From Rhodothermus profundi (lineage in GTDB: Bacteria; Bacteroidota; Rhodothermia; Rhodothermales; Rhodothermaceae): a DNA stretch of 64,000 nucleotides. Position numbers and translations under genes: made by a program. The notes beneath the pieces were generated by a model. The model was not told the DNA's origin. It worked only from the letters and a program-made list of their open reading frames with translations, and ran no database searches. The stretch is taken from positions 613,246 to 677,245 of the forward strand of contig NZ_FRAU01000001.1 of NCBI RefSeq assembly GCF_900142415.1, read 5' to 3'. Below are positions 27,608-36,245 of this stretch, piece after piece (position 1 is the first letter of the stretch; every line of letters begins with the position of its first letter).

Positions 27608-28588
27608 TCAAAATATCATTGATCTGCCGATTGTCGATAGCATTTCGACAAACTCATAAGGAAGCATAGCCCGTTGTTCACGTAAATACGACAGCGCCCA
27701 GGAAGCCTCATCATCTCGGGGAGTAAAGGAGCATTCTATCAGCAAATCACTTAATAGTATGGCTATCTGCAGTCCTATACCATAAGCTCGTTGGAGAATT
27801 TGCCCTCTTCGTAAGATAAGCTTTGCCAGTTCAAATCTTTGGATTCTATGCATTTGCTCCAGATAATATCCTGCAACAATCAGTGCTACCAGATGTACCA
27901 AAGCTTTCTCTTTATTGAATTTTTTTCTGTGAGATAAGGTATTTTCATGGATACATCTCATATACTTTCCGTATTTCGTTACATGCATCCTGCGGTGGGG
28001 ATACATTCCACACAGACGTGCCATGAGCACCAGATCCTCGTTGATTCGAAAAAAGGAATCCGCTAACAAATTTTTAACTTCATCAACTCTAAAAAGAGAA
28101 CCAGCTACCAGAGCAAATATCTCTCCGGTTTTTACAATAACTTCCAATAATTCTAATCCTGTTTTGTTATGGAATAGATATCGATCATATTGTTTTTTGA
28201 AGGCGATATGATTAAATGCTATAACTTCTGGCATTGTAATGCATAATACATTTTCCTGATTTTTCTCTACATTTCTTGCTTCTTCAAGAAAACTATCAAA
28301 TTCTTCATAATAATCGTCATCGCCACACATCATACAATACGCTGTTTTTACGCGATGCACCCCTTTGCTAACAGCGTGAGCTACACCTTGATGAGGCTGT
28401 TCATCAAATACTTTGATTGTCCTACCCGATATCTTACGCTTTAGTTCATTCACTATCTCATCATCACATCCATCACACACCAGATAAACATTCATGTTAT
28501 CCCATTTTCCATCCTCCATGTTTGCTAGAAAATGATCATTCCGATTGAATGTAGGAATAATCACTGTTATATTTTCTATATTCACCAT
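27608..28588 (-). CDS. Family 2 glycosyltransferase
   Basis: 326 residues. The N-terminal GT-A domain has TVIIPTFNRNDHF and the metal-binding acidic motif CGDDDYYEEF, so it should use a nucleotide sugar with a divalent cation. The C-terminal half is helical and not obviously membrane-spanning, so it is likely cytosolic. It sits between a HAD phosphatase and a methyltransferase in an AT-rich operon, which fits stepwise assembly of a surface or flagellar glycan. Donor and acceptor cannot be assigned. AT-rich codon use suggests acquisition from elsewhere. Confidence 0.87.
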   Translation of the reverse strand: MVNIENITVIIPTFNRNDHFLANMEDGKWDNMNVYLVCDGCDDEIVNELKRKISGRTIKVFDEQPHQGVAHAVSKGVHRVKTAYCMMCGDDDYYEEFDSFLEEARNVEKNQENVLCITMPEVIAFNHIAFKKQYDRYLFHNKTGLELLEVIVKTGEIFALVAGSLFRVDEVKNLLADSFFRINEDLVLMARLCGMYPHRRMHVTKYGKYMRCIHENTLSHRKKFNKEKALVHLVALIVAGYYLEQMHRIQRFELAKLILRRGQILQRAYGIGLQIAILLSDLLIECSFTPRDDEASWALSYLREQRAMLPYEFVEMLSTIGRSMIF

Positions 28589-28609
28589 ATCTCACCCTAT
28601 CTTTATCTA

Positions 28610-29167
28610 TCAGATGCATTGCTCTATATTCACAAATGTAATGCCAGCCTGAAAGGCAGCCAACTGATCCAGTTCTGTATCTCCTACATAAATTGCATTT
28701 CTGGGATCTATGTTAAAAAAATGACAGACCTTCAATAACCCTTCTGGACTTGGCTTCCCCGACCACACGTCCTCCTTGCCCACAATATAAGGGGTAATCT
28801 CTCTCCAGATCGAGTGATTAAAAATTTGACTCAGTGCAGCGTGGGTATTCGAGGAAACTATTCCAACGGGCCGACTACGCCGCTTACGCAACACTTCATA
28901 TAAGACAGGATGCACCGACGCCGGATCAAAGGCTGCCGCCTCCTCCTCTGCAATCAGTCGGCACAGCTCCTTGAACGCATCGCCGCCCTTTTCTATGCGC
29001 AGACGCCGCAGATTCTTATCAATACCTGCTCCCTCATCCCATACCATGCCCCAACCTTGCGCAGCGCGCGCAAGGCGCTGCTTTAGCGCACGCCAGTCGA
29101 GATGCAAACGGGCCACAGTGCCATCAAAATCACAGATTAATAGCGGCACCTCAATCAGGACACGCAC
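28610..29167 (-). CDS. HAD-superfamily hydrolase (phosphatase)
   Basis: 185 residues. Motif I is DFDGT (CDFDGTVARL), motif II the Ser in GIVSSNTH, motif III Lys in GKPSPEGL, and motif IV YVGDTELDQ; a small helical cap lies between I and II as in phosphoglycolate-phosphatase-like enzymes. It would remove phosphate from a sugar or acid phosphate intermediate. Translation seems to start at a GTG (29167), overlapping the ATP-grasp gene by 13 nt, so the two are probably coupled. In sugar-activation loci such phosphatases precede nucleotide transfer. Substrate unknown. Confidence 0.85.
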   Translation of the reverse strand: MRVLIEVPLLICDFDGTVARLHLDWRALKQRLARAAQGWGMVWDEGAGIDKNLRRLRIEKGGDAFKELCRLIAEEEAAAFDPASVHPVLYEVLRKRRSRPVGIVSSNTHAALSQIFNHSIWREITPYIVGKEDVWSGKPSPEGLLKVCHFFNIDPRNAIYVGDTELDQLAAFQAGITFVNIEQCI

Positions 29168-30222
29168 GCCTCTTGCCAGTTTACTTCGTGAAATAACCGC
29201 GGACGTCGATCAACTCCACGTATCCAGTAAAGACCTTCCGCTACCGGATTGTAAGGAGGAACCTCTGGAATCGACTCACCAAGTGCCAACCGAACATAGT
29301 AATAAGGCATGTTACAGCCTGCCGCACTAAAGAAGTTACTTGTCGTAAAGAACCGACCGGGATTGATCTCCGTCACACACGGACATCCAGCCACATTCTC
29401 TTTCAAATCGACACAGTAAACGCCATGCGGCTCCGGATCAACCGCCTTCACAGCCTGCGTCGCAATCTCATTCACATCAGCTCGGTGTACCGTGCGGGCA
29501 ACAGCAGGCGACGAGGATTGTCCACTCGGCATTAAATGTCCCATAAGGTATTCCAGACGCTCCCTCGCCATGGAAGTAACTAACTGCCCTTGATACCATA
29601 GACTCTGAAAGGCAAACTCTCGACCAGGTAAAAACTCGGATAACATAAAATGCTCGGGACGCAATCCTTTCATTTCCACCCAATACCGAATCCACCCTTC
29701 TGCTTGCCTGCCACTCCGAACAGGAAGTGCAGCCCTGGAGCCTGCTCCATGGATAGCTCGCACCCAGACCAGCCCCTCAGAATGCGATCGAATCTGCTCA
29801 AAAGCACGGGACACTTCCGCCAGGGAAGTAATGCGCACAGACTTCGGCACTGGAACGCCCGCTGCTGCCAGCACTTGGTTACACCAGAACTTATCGTGAC
29901 AAATGCGAATGGCGCTCATAGACGGCAAAAAAATGCGGGCCGGAATTTGCTCTCGATGCGCCGCTAAAAATGCAACTTCTACATCTGGCTGAGGATGCAC
30001 TAAATCAATTTGCTCTCGCTCAATAATTCGACACAAAACAGATAGATAGGCTGGATCGGTACATCGAGGCACTACGTAACGCGATTCTACCTCGGCACAG
30101 GCCAGATGATAAGGATTTATATCAACACCTACGATATAAAAAGGCTCTTCTGCCATTCGAAGCGAATCAATAAAATTGGCTGCAGCTGCACCACCAGCTC
30201 CAGTTACCAGAATGCGCTTCAT
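29155..30222 (-). CDS. ATP-grasp domain ligase
   Basis: 355 residues. The N-terminus is a Rossmann-like pre-ATP-grasp domain (RILVTGAGGAAAANFIDSL; IDLVHPQPDVEVAFL). The middle (about 110-320) is an ATP-grasp fold with WVRAIHGAGSRAALPV as the nucleotide loop and ending VTEINPGRF, which holds the metal-binding Glu and Asn. It resembles carbamoyl-phosphate-synthase-like ligases found in polysaccharide clusters; these join a carboxylate to an amine or other nucleophile using ATP. It lies 11 nt after the Gfo/Idh gene. The exact bond it makes is not predictable. Base composition is intermediate, less AT-rich than the genes downstream. Confidence 0.83.
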   Translation of the reverse strand: MKRILVTGAGGAAAANFIDSLRMAEEPFYIVGVDINPYHLACAEVESRYVVPRCTDPAYLSVLCRIIEREQIDLVHPQPDVEVAFLAAHREQIPARIFLPSMSAIRICHDKFWCNQVLAAAGVPVPKSVRITSLAEVSRAFEQIRSHSEGLVWVRAIHGAGSRAALPVRSGRQAEGWIRYWVEMKGLRPEHFMLSEFLPGREFAFQSLWYQGQLVTSMARERLEYLMGHLMPSGQSSSPAVARTVHRADVNEIATQAVKAVDPEPHGVYCVDLKENVAGCPCVTEINPGRFFTTSNFFSAAGCNMPYYYVRLALGESIPEVPPYNPVAEGLYWIRGVDRRPRLFHEVNWQEACVS

Positions 30223-30233
30223 AGATCCACTCG

Positions 30234-31157
30234 TTAAAGGCTGATTACCTCCTTGAAAGCTTCCGCCTGTAACGCAACTTCCAAAGCACGCAGCCCCTCT
30301 TCTCCTGTAACAGGAGGCTCCTGTCCCTGTTTAATCGCTATAAGAAAAGCCTCTATCTGTAATCGAAGCGGCTCTGCCTGATTATTGCCCCCCAGACATA
30401 GCTGATCTTTCCCCATGACCATAATCTGTCTCGTGATTAAATTTGATTGTATCAATTTAGTAGAAGTTACAATATGAATCTCTCTGGCCTTATAAGGAGT
30501 AATCCAATTGACAGTAAGTTGTGCGCTAATTCCTTTTTCCGTACGCAACAAAATAGAGGCCACATGCTCTCTTCTCAATGAAAAATCAGGTACTACACAA
30601 AAAACATCTGATATATCTTGATTTGTTATATAACGTACCAGATCGATATCATGAATAGCTAAATCCACAATAACACTTGTGTCTCTGATGCGAGGTGGAC
30701 AGGGACCTACGCGAATGATATTTATAGAAAGAATTTCATCTGAACTAACAAGTGATTTGATAGTCTGCACAGCAGGGTTAAAACGCTCAATATGTCCTAC
30801 CATCAGCTTCCGCCCACAATCTGCAGCTACCTGAATCATCGCTTGCGCTTCAGAAAGGGAAGTCGCTATGGGCTTTTCGACCAGTACATGCATCCCATGC
30901 TCCAGAGCGGCAAGTGTAAGCTCCGCATGTAAGGAAGAGGGCACCGCTATACTCACTGCTTCAATACCAGCGTTAAAAAATGCTTCCAGCGAATCAAATG
31001 CCTGGCATCCATAGAGGCGCGCACACGCCAGAGCAGCCGACTTATCCACATCATAAATCCCTACTAACATACTCTGGGGCAGAGTCGCATAAATACGAGC
31101 GTGATGGCGCCCCATCTTCCCTACCCCAATTACACCTGTGCGAATAGGACAACTCAT
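30234..31157 (-). CDS. Gfo/Idh/MocA family oxidoreductase
   Basis: 307 residues. The NAD(P)-binding motif is GVIGVGKMGRHHARIY at the start; EKPIATS holds the conserved catalytic Lys of the family; AIHDIDLVRY gives the HD motif. It would oxidise or reduce a hydroxyl of a (nucleotide) sugar. It is the first gene of the minus-strand glycan operon. A promoter-like pair, TTGGCA and TAATGT with 17-nt spacing, ends only 5 nt before the ATG at 31157, so the transcript from it would be almost leaderless; AAAGG touches the ATG with no normal Shine-Dalgarno gap. That promoter is therefore tentative. Substrate unknown. Confidence 0.9.
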   Translation of the reverse strand: MSCPIRTGVIGVGKMGRHHARIYATLPQSMLVGIYDVDKSAALACARLYGCQAFDSLEAFFNAGIEAVSIAVPSSLHAELTLAALEHGMHVLVEKPIATSLSEAQAMIQVAADCGRKLMVGHIERFNPAVQTIKSLVSSDEILSINIIRVGPCPPRIRDTSVIVDLAIHDIDLVRYITNQDISDVFCVVPDFSLRREHVASILLRTEKGISAQLTVNWITPYKAREIHIVTSTKLIQSNLITRQIMVMGKDQLCLGGNNQAEPLRLQIEAFLIAIKQGQEPPVTGEEGLRALEVALQAEAFKEVISL

Positions 31158-31222
31158 CCTTTACATTAGTTAACCTGTTTATCATTGCCAATCGAAAGGC
31201 CTACAAATGCATTGCCAGCGAA

Positions 31223-32101
31223 TTATTGCTCCGCCTTGTTTCTCCCAGGATGACGTGGATCTAGATTAAAAAATGCCCGAAGTGCCGCGAAAAGCTCTGC
31301 ATGACGATAAGCCAGGAGCTCCGGTCGCTCGAAAAAGTTTTCCACCGCCACGGCAAAAAATTCGGCCGCATTCGTCGCGGCATACGGCCGCAGCAACGAA
31401 CGTCCTTGCCTCACCTTCACCATCTCCTGCCGGATAAGGCGTCGCCAGGCCTCCGCCGAAGTCGGATCTAAGAGGGTCGGCATCCCATCAGCATCCAGAT
31501 TCCCAAAGTCGAACACGTGCGCCAGCTCGTGCAGCACCACATTGCTCCCATCATGGGGCACCGCCCACCCCTCCTGGACGGCTTTCACCGACAGAATAAT
31601 CGGCCCCTGCGCATGCGCCATCCCATCAAACGCCCCGGCCGCATCTTCATAATAGTCTTCGTCAAACCGATCGGCATAAAACAAAAACGTGCGCTGCGCA
31701 GGCCATTCCCAGTCAGGCCGGCCATGCAGCAACAGCGCAGCGCCAGCCGCAACCGCCAGCCGAAGCTCGTCGGTCACCGCCACCCCCACACCTTCAAACC
31801 GCTGCTCGGCCAGGAAAAACTGGACGTCCCGTTCAAAGCGGCGGCGCCCCTGCGCATCAAGCTGCCGGTAGAAAGGCACATGCACTTCCAGCCAGCGACG
31901 CCAGGACGCTGGAAAAGGACGGCGCGCCAGACGCCAGCGCCGAAGCGGCTTTCGGATTCCCATAAGCAGCACGCCGAATCCTACCAGCACCCCGGGCCAG
32001 CCTCCAACACCAGCCCGCAGGCCTACCAACGCTGCCAGGCTGCCCAGCACCAGCGCCAGAATCCCATAAAACCACACCGTAACTGGTCGCACAATTCGCA
32101 T
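31223..32101 (-). CDS. M90 family zinc metallopeptidase, MtfA-like, membrane anchored
   Basis: 292 residues. Two N-terminal membrane helices (about 9-49) precede a peptidase domain with the zinc motif His191-Glu-Leu-Ala-His195 (VVLHELAHVFDFG) and the third ligand Glu247 in NAAEFFAVAVENFF. This is the glucose-regulated metallopeptidase (MtfA/Mlc titration factor A) fold; E. coli MtfA is cytosolic, so the membrane anchor is a difference. Biological substrate unknown. The segment coding for residues 247-257 is repeated as a relic at 26.7 kb on the other side of the glycan island. GC content is that of the chromosome, so this gene is probably resident and not part of the insert. Confidence 0.85.
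   Translation of the reverse strand: MRIVRPVTVWFYGILALVLGSLAALVGLRAGVGGWPGVLVGFGVLLMGIRKPLRRWRLARRPFPASWRRWLEVHVPFYRQLDAQGRRRFERDVQFFLAEQRFEGVGVAVTDELRLAVAAGAALLLHGRPDWEWPAQRTFLFYADRFDEDYYEDAAGAFDGMAHAQGPIILSVKAVQEGWAVPHDGSNVVLHELAHVFDFGNLDADGMPTLLDPTSAEAWRRLIRQEMVKVRQGRSLLRPYAATNAAEFFAVAVENFFERPELLAYRHAELFAALRAFFNLDPRHPGRNKAEQ
31331..31363 (+). repeat. Right copy of 33-bp direct repeat, inside the M90 peptidase gene
   Basis: Matches 26748-26780 at 31 of 33 positions in the same orientation, and lies within the coding sequence of the intact peptidase gene at its third zinc-ligand motif. Confidence 0.85.
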
Positions 32102-32216
32102 AGTATCGCCTTCCCTGGCCCAAACTCAAGGAAAAGTTGCCCGTTTGACTGGAAAATTATGCCTCTCTCAGGCCAGGCATGTTCGGTAAACGCGCCTGTC
32201 CCCCCGGCAACCTCCT

Positions 32217-32232
32217 TGGCAACCCTTTTGCC
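32217..32232 (+). promoter_or_regulatory. Sigma-54-like (-24/-12) promoter of the flagellar operon
   Basis: TGGCAACCCTTTTGCC has the GG and GC dinucleotides exactly 10 nt apart (32218-32219 and 32230-32231), as RpoN promoters require, with TGGCA and TTGC as in the consensus. It lies about 40 nt before the flgF ATG. No TAnnTTTG element is seen in the 170-nt gap. It is also a TGGCAA/TTGCCA inverted repeat, so an operator is an alternative reading. Confidence 0.55.
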
Positions 32233-32272
32233 AGGCATATAAGTCGGTCCTCGAAGCCATCCTACCTGCCCC

Positions 32273-33001
32273 ATGTTGTTGCGTCTTCAGAATGCGGCCG
32301 CCTCCATGACCGAGGCCATCCGCCAACAGGAACGCCTCGCAAATAACCTGGCCAACGTGAACACGGCCGGTTTCAAACAAGCACGACTTTTCGTGGAAGC
32401 ACTGAACGAGCGCCTCGACGCCGAACGCGCTCCCCGGAGCGACCGCCGCCTCACTCAGTGGAATGATATGACGCAGGGAGCGCTTGAGCATACCGGTAAT
32501 CCCCTGGACGTGGCTATTGAAGGCGACGGGTTCTTTGTCGTGATTGACGAGACAACCGGCGCAGCCTTCTACACGCGCGCCGGCCAGTTCCGGCTGGACG
32601 CGGAAGGGTACCTGCGCACCCTCGATGGACTGCTGGTCGAAGGCGAGGAGGGTCCCATTCAGCTCTTGCCCCATGAACGCACCCGCTCGCTTTCCATCAG
32701 TCAAGATGGCGTGCTCCGCGCAGACGAACGTGAAGTAGCCCGCCTGCGCATTGTACAATTTGCTCGGCCGGAGGCGCTGCAACGCGTAGCCGGTGCTCGC
32801 TTCACGGCACCAGACCAGGAACCCCAGCCTGTCGAAGCCCCGCGCCTGCGCCCCGGCTTTCTTGAAAGCAGCAACGTAAACCCGGTGCTCGCCATGACAG
32901 AAATGATCGAGCACTTTCATCGCTTTGAAACCCAGCAAAAGATTATCCAGACCACTGACCAGCTACTGGGACAGATTATTCGGAATCTCGGGAAGTTCTA
33001 A
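32273..33001 (+). CDS. flgF: Flagellar basal-body rod protein FlgF
   Basis: 242 residues. It starts with the rod-family N-terminus (ANNLANVNTAGFKQAR), has the hook-basal-body central motif GNPLDVAIEGDGFFVV and ends with the C-terminal D0 helix (ESSNVNPVLAMTEMIEHFHR). FlgF is one of the proximal rod subunits of the flagellar shaft and is exported by the flagellar type III system, so it has no signal peptide. It is first in the operon, 18 nt before flgG, behind a sigma-54-like promoter. FlgF rather than FlgG is chosen because of its shorter length and its place before a clear FlgG. Confidence 0.93.
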   Translation: MLLRLQNAAASMTEAIRQQERLANNLANVNTAGFKQARLFVEALNERLDAERAPRSDRRLTQWNDMTQGALEHTGNPLDVAIEGDGFFVVIDETTGAAFYTRAGQFRLDAEGYLRTLDGLLVEGEEGPIQLLPHERTRSLSISQDGVLRADEREVARLRIVQFARPEALQRVAGARFTAPDQEPQPVEAPRLRPGFLESSNVNPVLAMTEMIEHFHRFETQQKIIQTTDQLLGQIIRNLGKF

Positions 33002-33019
33002 ACCATTCCGCGTGCGCTT

Positions 33020-33808
33020 ATGTTACGGGCACTCCGCACAGCTGCTCTGGGCATGAACGCCCAGCAAACCAACGTTGACAACATCGCCCATAATCTAGCC
33101 AACGCAAACACAACGGGCTTTAAAAGCGCCCGCGTCGTCTTTCAGGATCTGCTTTACCAGACTGTTCAGACGCCCGGCCAGGAAGAAGCAGAAGGCCTGA
33201 CGCCGCCGGCTTCGCTGCAGCTCGGAAGCGGCGTAGCGGTCGTTGCCACCGTGCGTCAGTTCACGCAAGGCAGCCTGGTAGAAACCGGCAACGCACTGGA
33301 CCTGGCAATCAACGGGGACGGATTTTTCCAGATACGACGGCCAGACGGCTCCATCGTTTACACCCGGGATGGCACGTTCACGCTGAACGCCGACGGAACG
33401 TTTGTCACGCAAACAGGCCTCCCGCTGGAGCCAGAACTGAGCGTTCCTCCCGATACGGTTGAGATTCATATCAGCCAGGACGGCGTGGTATCTGTCCGGC
33501 TGCAAGGTGAAACGGAACGCATCGAGATTGGCCAGCTCGAACTGGCACGCTTTCCCAATCCGGCCGGCCTGCGCGCTCTGGGCGGCAACCTCTATGAGCA
33601 GACGGAAGCCAGTGGCTTTCCCATTCTGGGCACTCCGGGTGAAGAAGGCTTCGGAACGGTCAAGCAGGGTTTTCTGGAAGCGGCCAACGTCGATGTGGTG
33701 CAAGAAATGGTCAATCTGATTACCGCCCAGCGGGCTTACGAGATCAACTCCAAAATGGTCTCTACCACCGAAGAAATGCTGCAAACGGCCAGCCAGATGA
33801 AGCGGTAA
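33020..33808 (+). CDS. flgG: Flagellar basal-body distal rod protein FlgG
   Basis: 262 residues, the standard FlgG length. N-terminus MLRALRTAALGMNAQQTNVD with DNIAHNLANANTTGFKSAR; middle GNALDLAINGDGFFQIRRPD; C-terminus GFLEAANVDVVQEMVNLITA then QRAYEINSKMVSTTEEML, the diagnostic distal-rod ending. It forms the drive shaft that passes through the P and L rings. It overlaps flgA by one base (stop/start TAATG). Highly conserved, so the call is firm. Confidence 0.97.
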   Translation: MLRALRTAALGMNAQQTNVDNIAHNLANANTTGFKSARVVFQDLLYQTVQTPGQEEAEGLTPPASLQLGSGVAVVATVRQFTQGSLVETGNALDLAINGDGFFQIRRPDGSIVYTRDGTFTLNADGTFVTQTGLPLEPELSVPPDTVEIHISQDGVVSVRLQGETERIEIGQLELARFPNPAGLRALGGNLYEQTEASGFPILGTPGEEGFGTVKQGFLEAANVDVVQEMVNLITAQRAYEINSKMVSTTEEMLQTASQMKR

Positions 33809-34524
33809 TGATGCGGCTGCTGTGGATCATCGGACTGCTGCAATGGCTTGGAGTCCCTCACCCGACTCCCGAGCCGCTGGAGGTGCGGCTCCAGCGCGCC
33901 ATTGATTCGCTGCTGGCCGAAACGTTTCCTGCTCTGGCTGCCCACCTCAAACCGCGCCTGCTGCGCTATCAGCCTGTAGCTGCCGGCCAAATTCGCATGC
34001 AGCTACCTTCCACAGTCGATGATCCCACGGGCCCTCTGCAGGTTGAACTCTGGACCCCTGATAATCGGGGAACGTGGCGCAAGGCAGGATGGGCCCTGTT
34101 TTACGTGGCCCGTTACGACTCTGTGGTTGTCGCTCGCCAGGCGCTCCAGCGCGGTGAACCGGTTGATCCAACGGCCCTGACAATTGTCTGGCAGGAAATT
34201 ACTCGCCTTCGCACCCCTCCGCTGACTCCTACGCGGCTACGCCAGTTGCAACAGCAGGGCGTCCTGCTGGCGGCTCGCTCGGTAGCTGCGGGCCAGATCC
34301 TGCGCGCCACTGATCTACGCCCTCCCTATGCGGTCCAGACAGGCGACACGGTCTGGATGCGCTACCGCCGAGGCACCCTCCTGCTGCGGCTCCGCTGCCA
34401 GGCCCGCGCTTCCGGGTTCATTGGCGACGTGATTGAACTATACGCCCCCCAGACCCAGGCCACCTATCGGGGACGCATCGTAGCGCCCGGCCTGGTTGAA
34501 TGGATTGCCACCCTCCAACCCTAA
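33808..34524 (+). CDS. flgA: Flagellar P-ring assembly chaperone FlgA
   Basis: 238 residues. A short signal-like hydrophobic start (LLWIIGLLQWLGV) sends it to the periplasm, where FlgA helps FlgI assemble. The C-terminal SAF/ChapFlgA domain is clear: VLLAARSVAAGQILRATDLR, then GDTVWMRYRRGTLLLR. The N-terminal half is weakly conserved, as usual for this family. It lies between flgG and flgH and starts on the last base of flgG, supporting a single transcript. Confidence 0.88.
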   Translation: MMRLLWIIGLLQWLGVPHPTPEPLEVRLQRAIDSLLAETFPALAAHLKPRLLRYQPVAAGQIRMQLPSTVDDPTGPLQVELWTPDNRGTWRKAGWALFYVARYDSVVVARQALQRGEPVDPTALTIVWQEITRLRTPPLTPTRLRQLQQQGVLLAARSVAAGQILRATDLRPPYAVQTGDTVWMRYRRGTLLLRLRCQARASGFIGDVIELYAPQTQATYRGRIVAPGLVEWIATLQP

Positions 34525-34537
34525 GCGTTACCAGCCC

Positions 34538-35119
34538 ATGCGTACGCTGCTGTTGCTAAGCCTGCTGTTGCTGCCCGGCCTGTCGGCTGCTGCACAACCT
34601 TCGCTGTACGCCGACTTCCGCGCAGTGCGCCCGGGCGATATCATCACCATCATTCTTGCTGAGCGCACCGCGGCGCAACGCGAAAGCAACTATGAACACC
34701 TGGCCAATGCTAAGGTAGGGGGAACCGGTGCGGTCAGCGGTACGCTGGGCGGACGCTTCAGCGCCGACGCCACGTTCGTGCGTGAAAGCAAGGCCAACAA
34801 TGAAACCATTCAGCGCGACCTGCTGGAAGGAACCGTCACAGCGCTGGTGGTTGGCATCGATTCCACGACAGGCAACCTGTTCATCGAAGGGGAACGAAAG
34901 CTCAACATTAACGGCGTCACCCACCTCATGCGCATTTCTGGCGTTGTGCGTCCCTACGACGTCCGCCATGACAACACGGTGTTTTCCTACCAGATTGCTA
35001 ATGCCCGGATCGAATACCGACAGAGCGGTCTGCCCCGTAAGTTCTTCCGCCCAGGTCTGTTAACCCGCCTGGGCGCCCTGGCGCTGATTGGTGCCGCCAT
35101 TGCCCTTGGCGTTCAGTAA
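34538..35119 (+). CDS. flgH: Flagellar L-ring protein FlgH, without an obvious lipobox
   Basis: 193 residues from ATG 34538; the frame opens 14 codons earlier inside flgA, but the signal peptide MRTLLLLSLLLLPGLSAAAQ fixes this start. The family core is present: DIITIILAERTAAQRESNYE, GTVTALVVGIDSTTGNLFIE and GVVRPYDVRHDNTVFSYQIA. FlgH builds the outer-membrane L ring. In E. coli and most others it is a lipoprotein; here the signal cleavage region has no Cys, so it would not be lipidated. A last hydrophobic segment (LGALALIGAAIALGV) ends the protein. flgI follows after 16 nt. Confidence 0.93.
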   Translation: MRTLLLLSLLLLPGLSAAAQPSLYADFRAVRPGDIITIILAERTAAQRESNYEHLANAKVGGTGAVSGTLGGRFSADATFVRESKANNETIQRDLLEGTVTALVVGIDSTTGNLFIEGERKLNINGVTHLMRISGVVRPYDVRHDNTVFSYQIANARIEYRQSGLPRKFFRPGLLTRLGALALIGAAIALGVQ

Positions 35120-35135
35120 ATGAGCGGTAAGCGCC

Positions 35136-36245
35136 ATGCGTCATTGGATCTGGATCGGATTACTGTTTGCCGCCTTCCTGCCCGCGCAGGGGCAGGACGC
35201 TGGCCAGGCGCGTCTGAAGGACCTGGTCACCATAGAGGGAGCCGCCCCCCTTCAGCTCATTGGCTATGGCCTGGTGGTGGGGCTGGACCGCACCGGCGAC
35301 CGCGCTCGCGGTCAGCGTGGCGCTCCTTACACCGTGCAAAGCATCGCCAATATGCTGCGTCGCTTTGGCATCACAGTCGATCCCAACCTGCTGCGCGCGC
35401 GCAACGCAGCCGCCGTCATGGTTACTGCCACGCTGGACCCATTTGCAGCGCCAGGTACACGTCTGGACGTTACTGTCTCTGCCCTTGGCGACGCGCGGTC
35501 GCTTTCCGGCGGGGTTTTGCTACAGACGCCCCTGCAGGACCCCACGACCGGTCAGGTGTACGCAATTGCCCAGGGCCCCATCTCAACGGGAGCAGTCCTC
35601 GCTTCCAGCTTCGGCTCCTCTGTCCAGATCAACCATACCAATACAGGCCGCGTGCCCGGTGGCGGCGTGGTCATTGCCACGCCTCCGGTTACGCTCAGCG
35701 GGCCCCAACTGGGCCTGGTGCTTAAACGTCCAGATTTTACGAACGCCACGCGCATTGCCGAAGCGATCAATGGGCGCTTCCCCAACGCAGCCGAAGTGGT
35801 TCACGCCGGCCTGGTGCGCATCAACGTACCGGACGGCATGGACAATCCAGCCCAACTGCTGGCTGAGCTGGAGCCATTGACCATCGCGGTTGATATCCCG
35901 GCTCGCGTTGTAATCAACGAGCGAACAGGGACCATCGTGGCCGGTGGCAACGTGCGCATCAGCGAGGTGATGATCACCTATGGCAGCCTGGTTATCTCCA
36001 CACAGGCCGAGCCATTCGTAGCCCAGCCGCCACCCTTGAGCCAGGGAGAAACGGTAACGGGCGCGCGCGCCACCATCGACGTGCAGGAAGAAGTAGCCCG
36101 CTCGGTTGTGCTGGGCCCTAATGCCAACGTAGCCCAACTGGCTGCTGCCCTGAACGAGCTCGGCCTGACTGCCCGCGATATCATCGCCATCTTCCAGGCT
36201 ATCGAACGAGCTGGTGCCCTCCAAGGTGAACTCATCATCCTATGA
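35136..36245 (+). CDS. flgI: Flagellar P-ring protein FlgI
   Basis: 369 residues, normal for FlgI. Signal peptide about 1-20 (HWIWIGLLFAAFLPAQGQ), then RLKDLVTIEGAAPLQLIGYG, VVGLDRTGDRARG, and the conserved GDARSLSGGVLLQTPL. C-terminal VVINERTGTIVAGGNVRISE is diagnostic. It forms the periplasmic P ring around the rod. It overlaps the next gene by 4 nt (ATGA). Confidence 0.97.
   Translation: MRHWIWIGLLFAAFLPAQGQDAGQARLKDLVTIEGAAPLQLIGYGLVVGLDRTGDRARGQRGAPYTVQSIANMLRRFGITVDPNLLRARNAAAVMVTATLDPFAAPGTRLDVTVSALGDARSLSGGVLLQTPLQDPTTGQVYAIAQGPISTGAVLASSFGSSVQINHTNTGRVPGGGVVIATPPVTLSGPQLGLVLKRPDFTNATRIAEAINGRFPNAAEVVHAGLVRINVPDGMDNPAQLLAELEPLTIAVDIPARVVINERTGTIVAGGNVRISEVMITYGSLVISTQAEPFVAQPPPLSQGETVTGARATIDVQEEVARSVVLGPNANVAQLAAALNELGLTARDIIAIFQAIERAGALQGELIIL

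Noticed and set aside
31517-32242. 241-codon plus-strand open frame
   Set aside because: Antisense to the M90 peptidase with its intact HELAH motif.
32168-33784. Two minus-strand frames of 256 and 229 codons
   Set aside because: Antisense to flgF and flgG, which are firmly identified.
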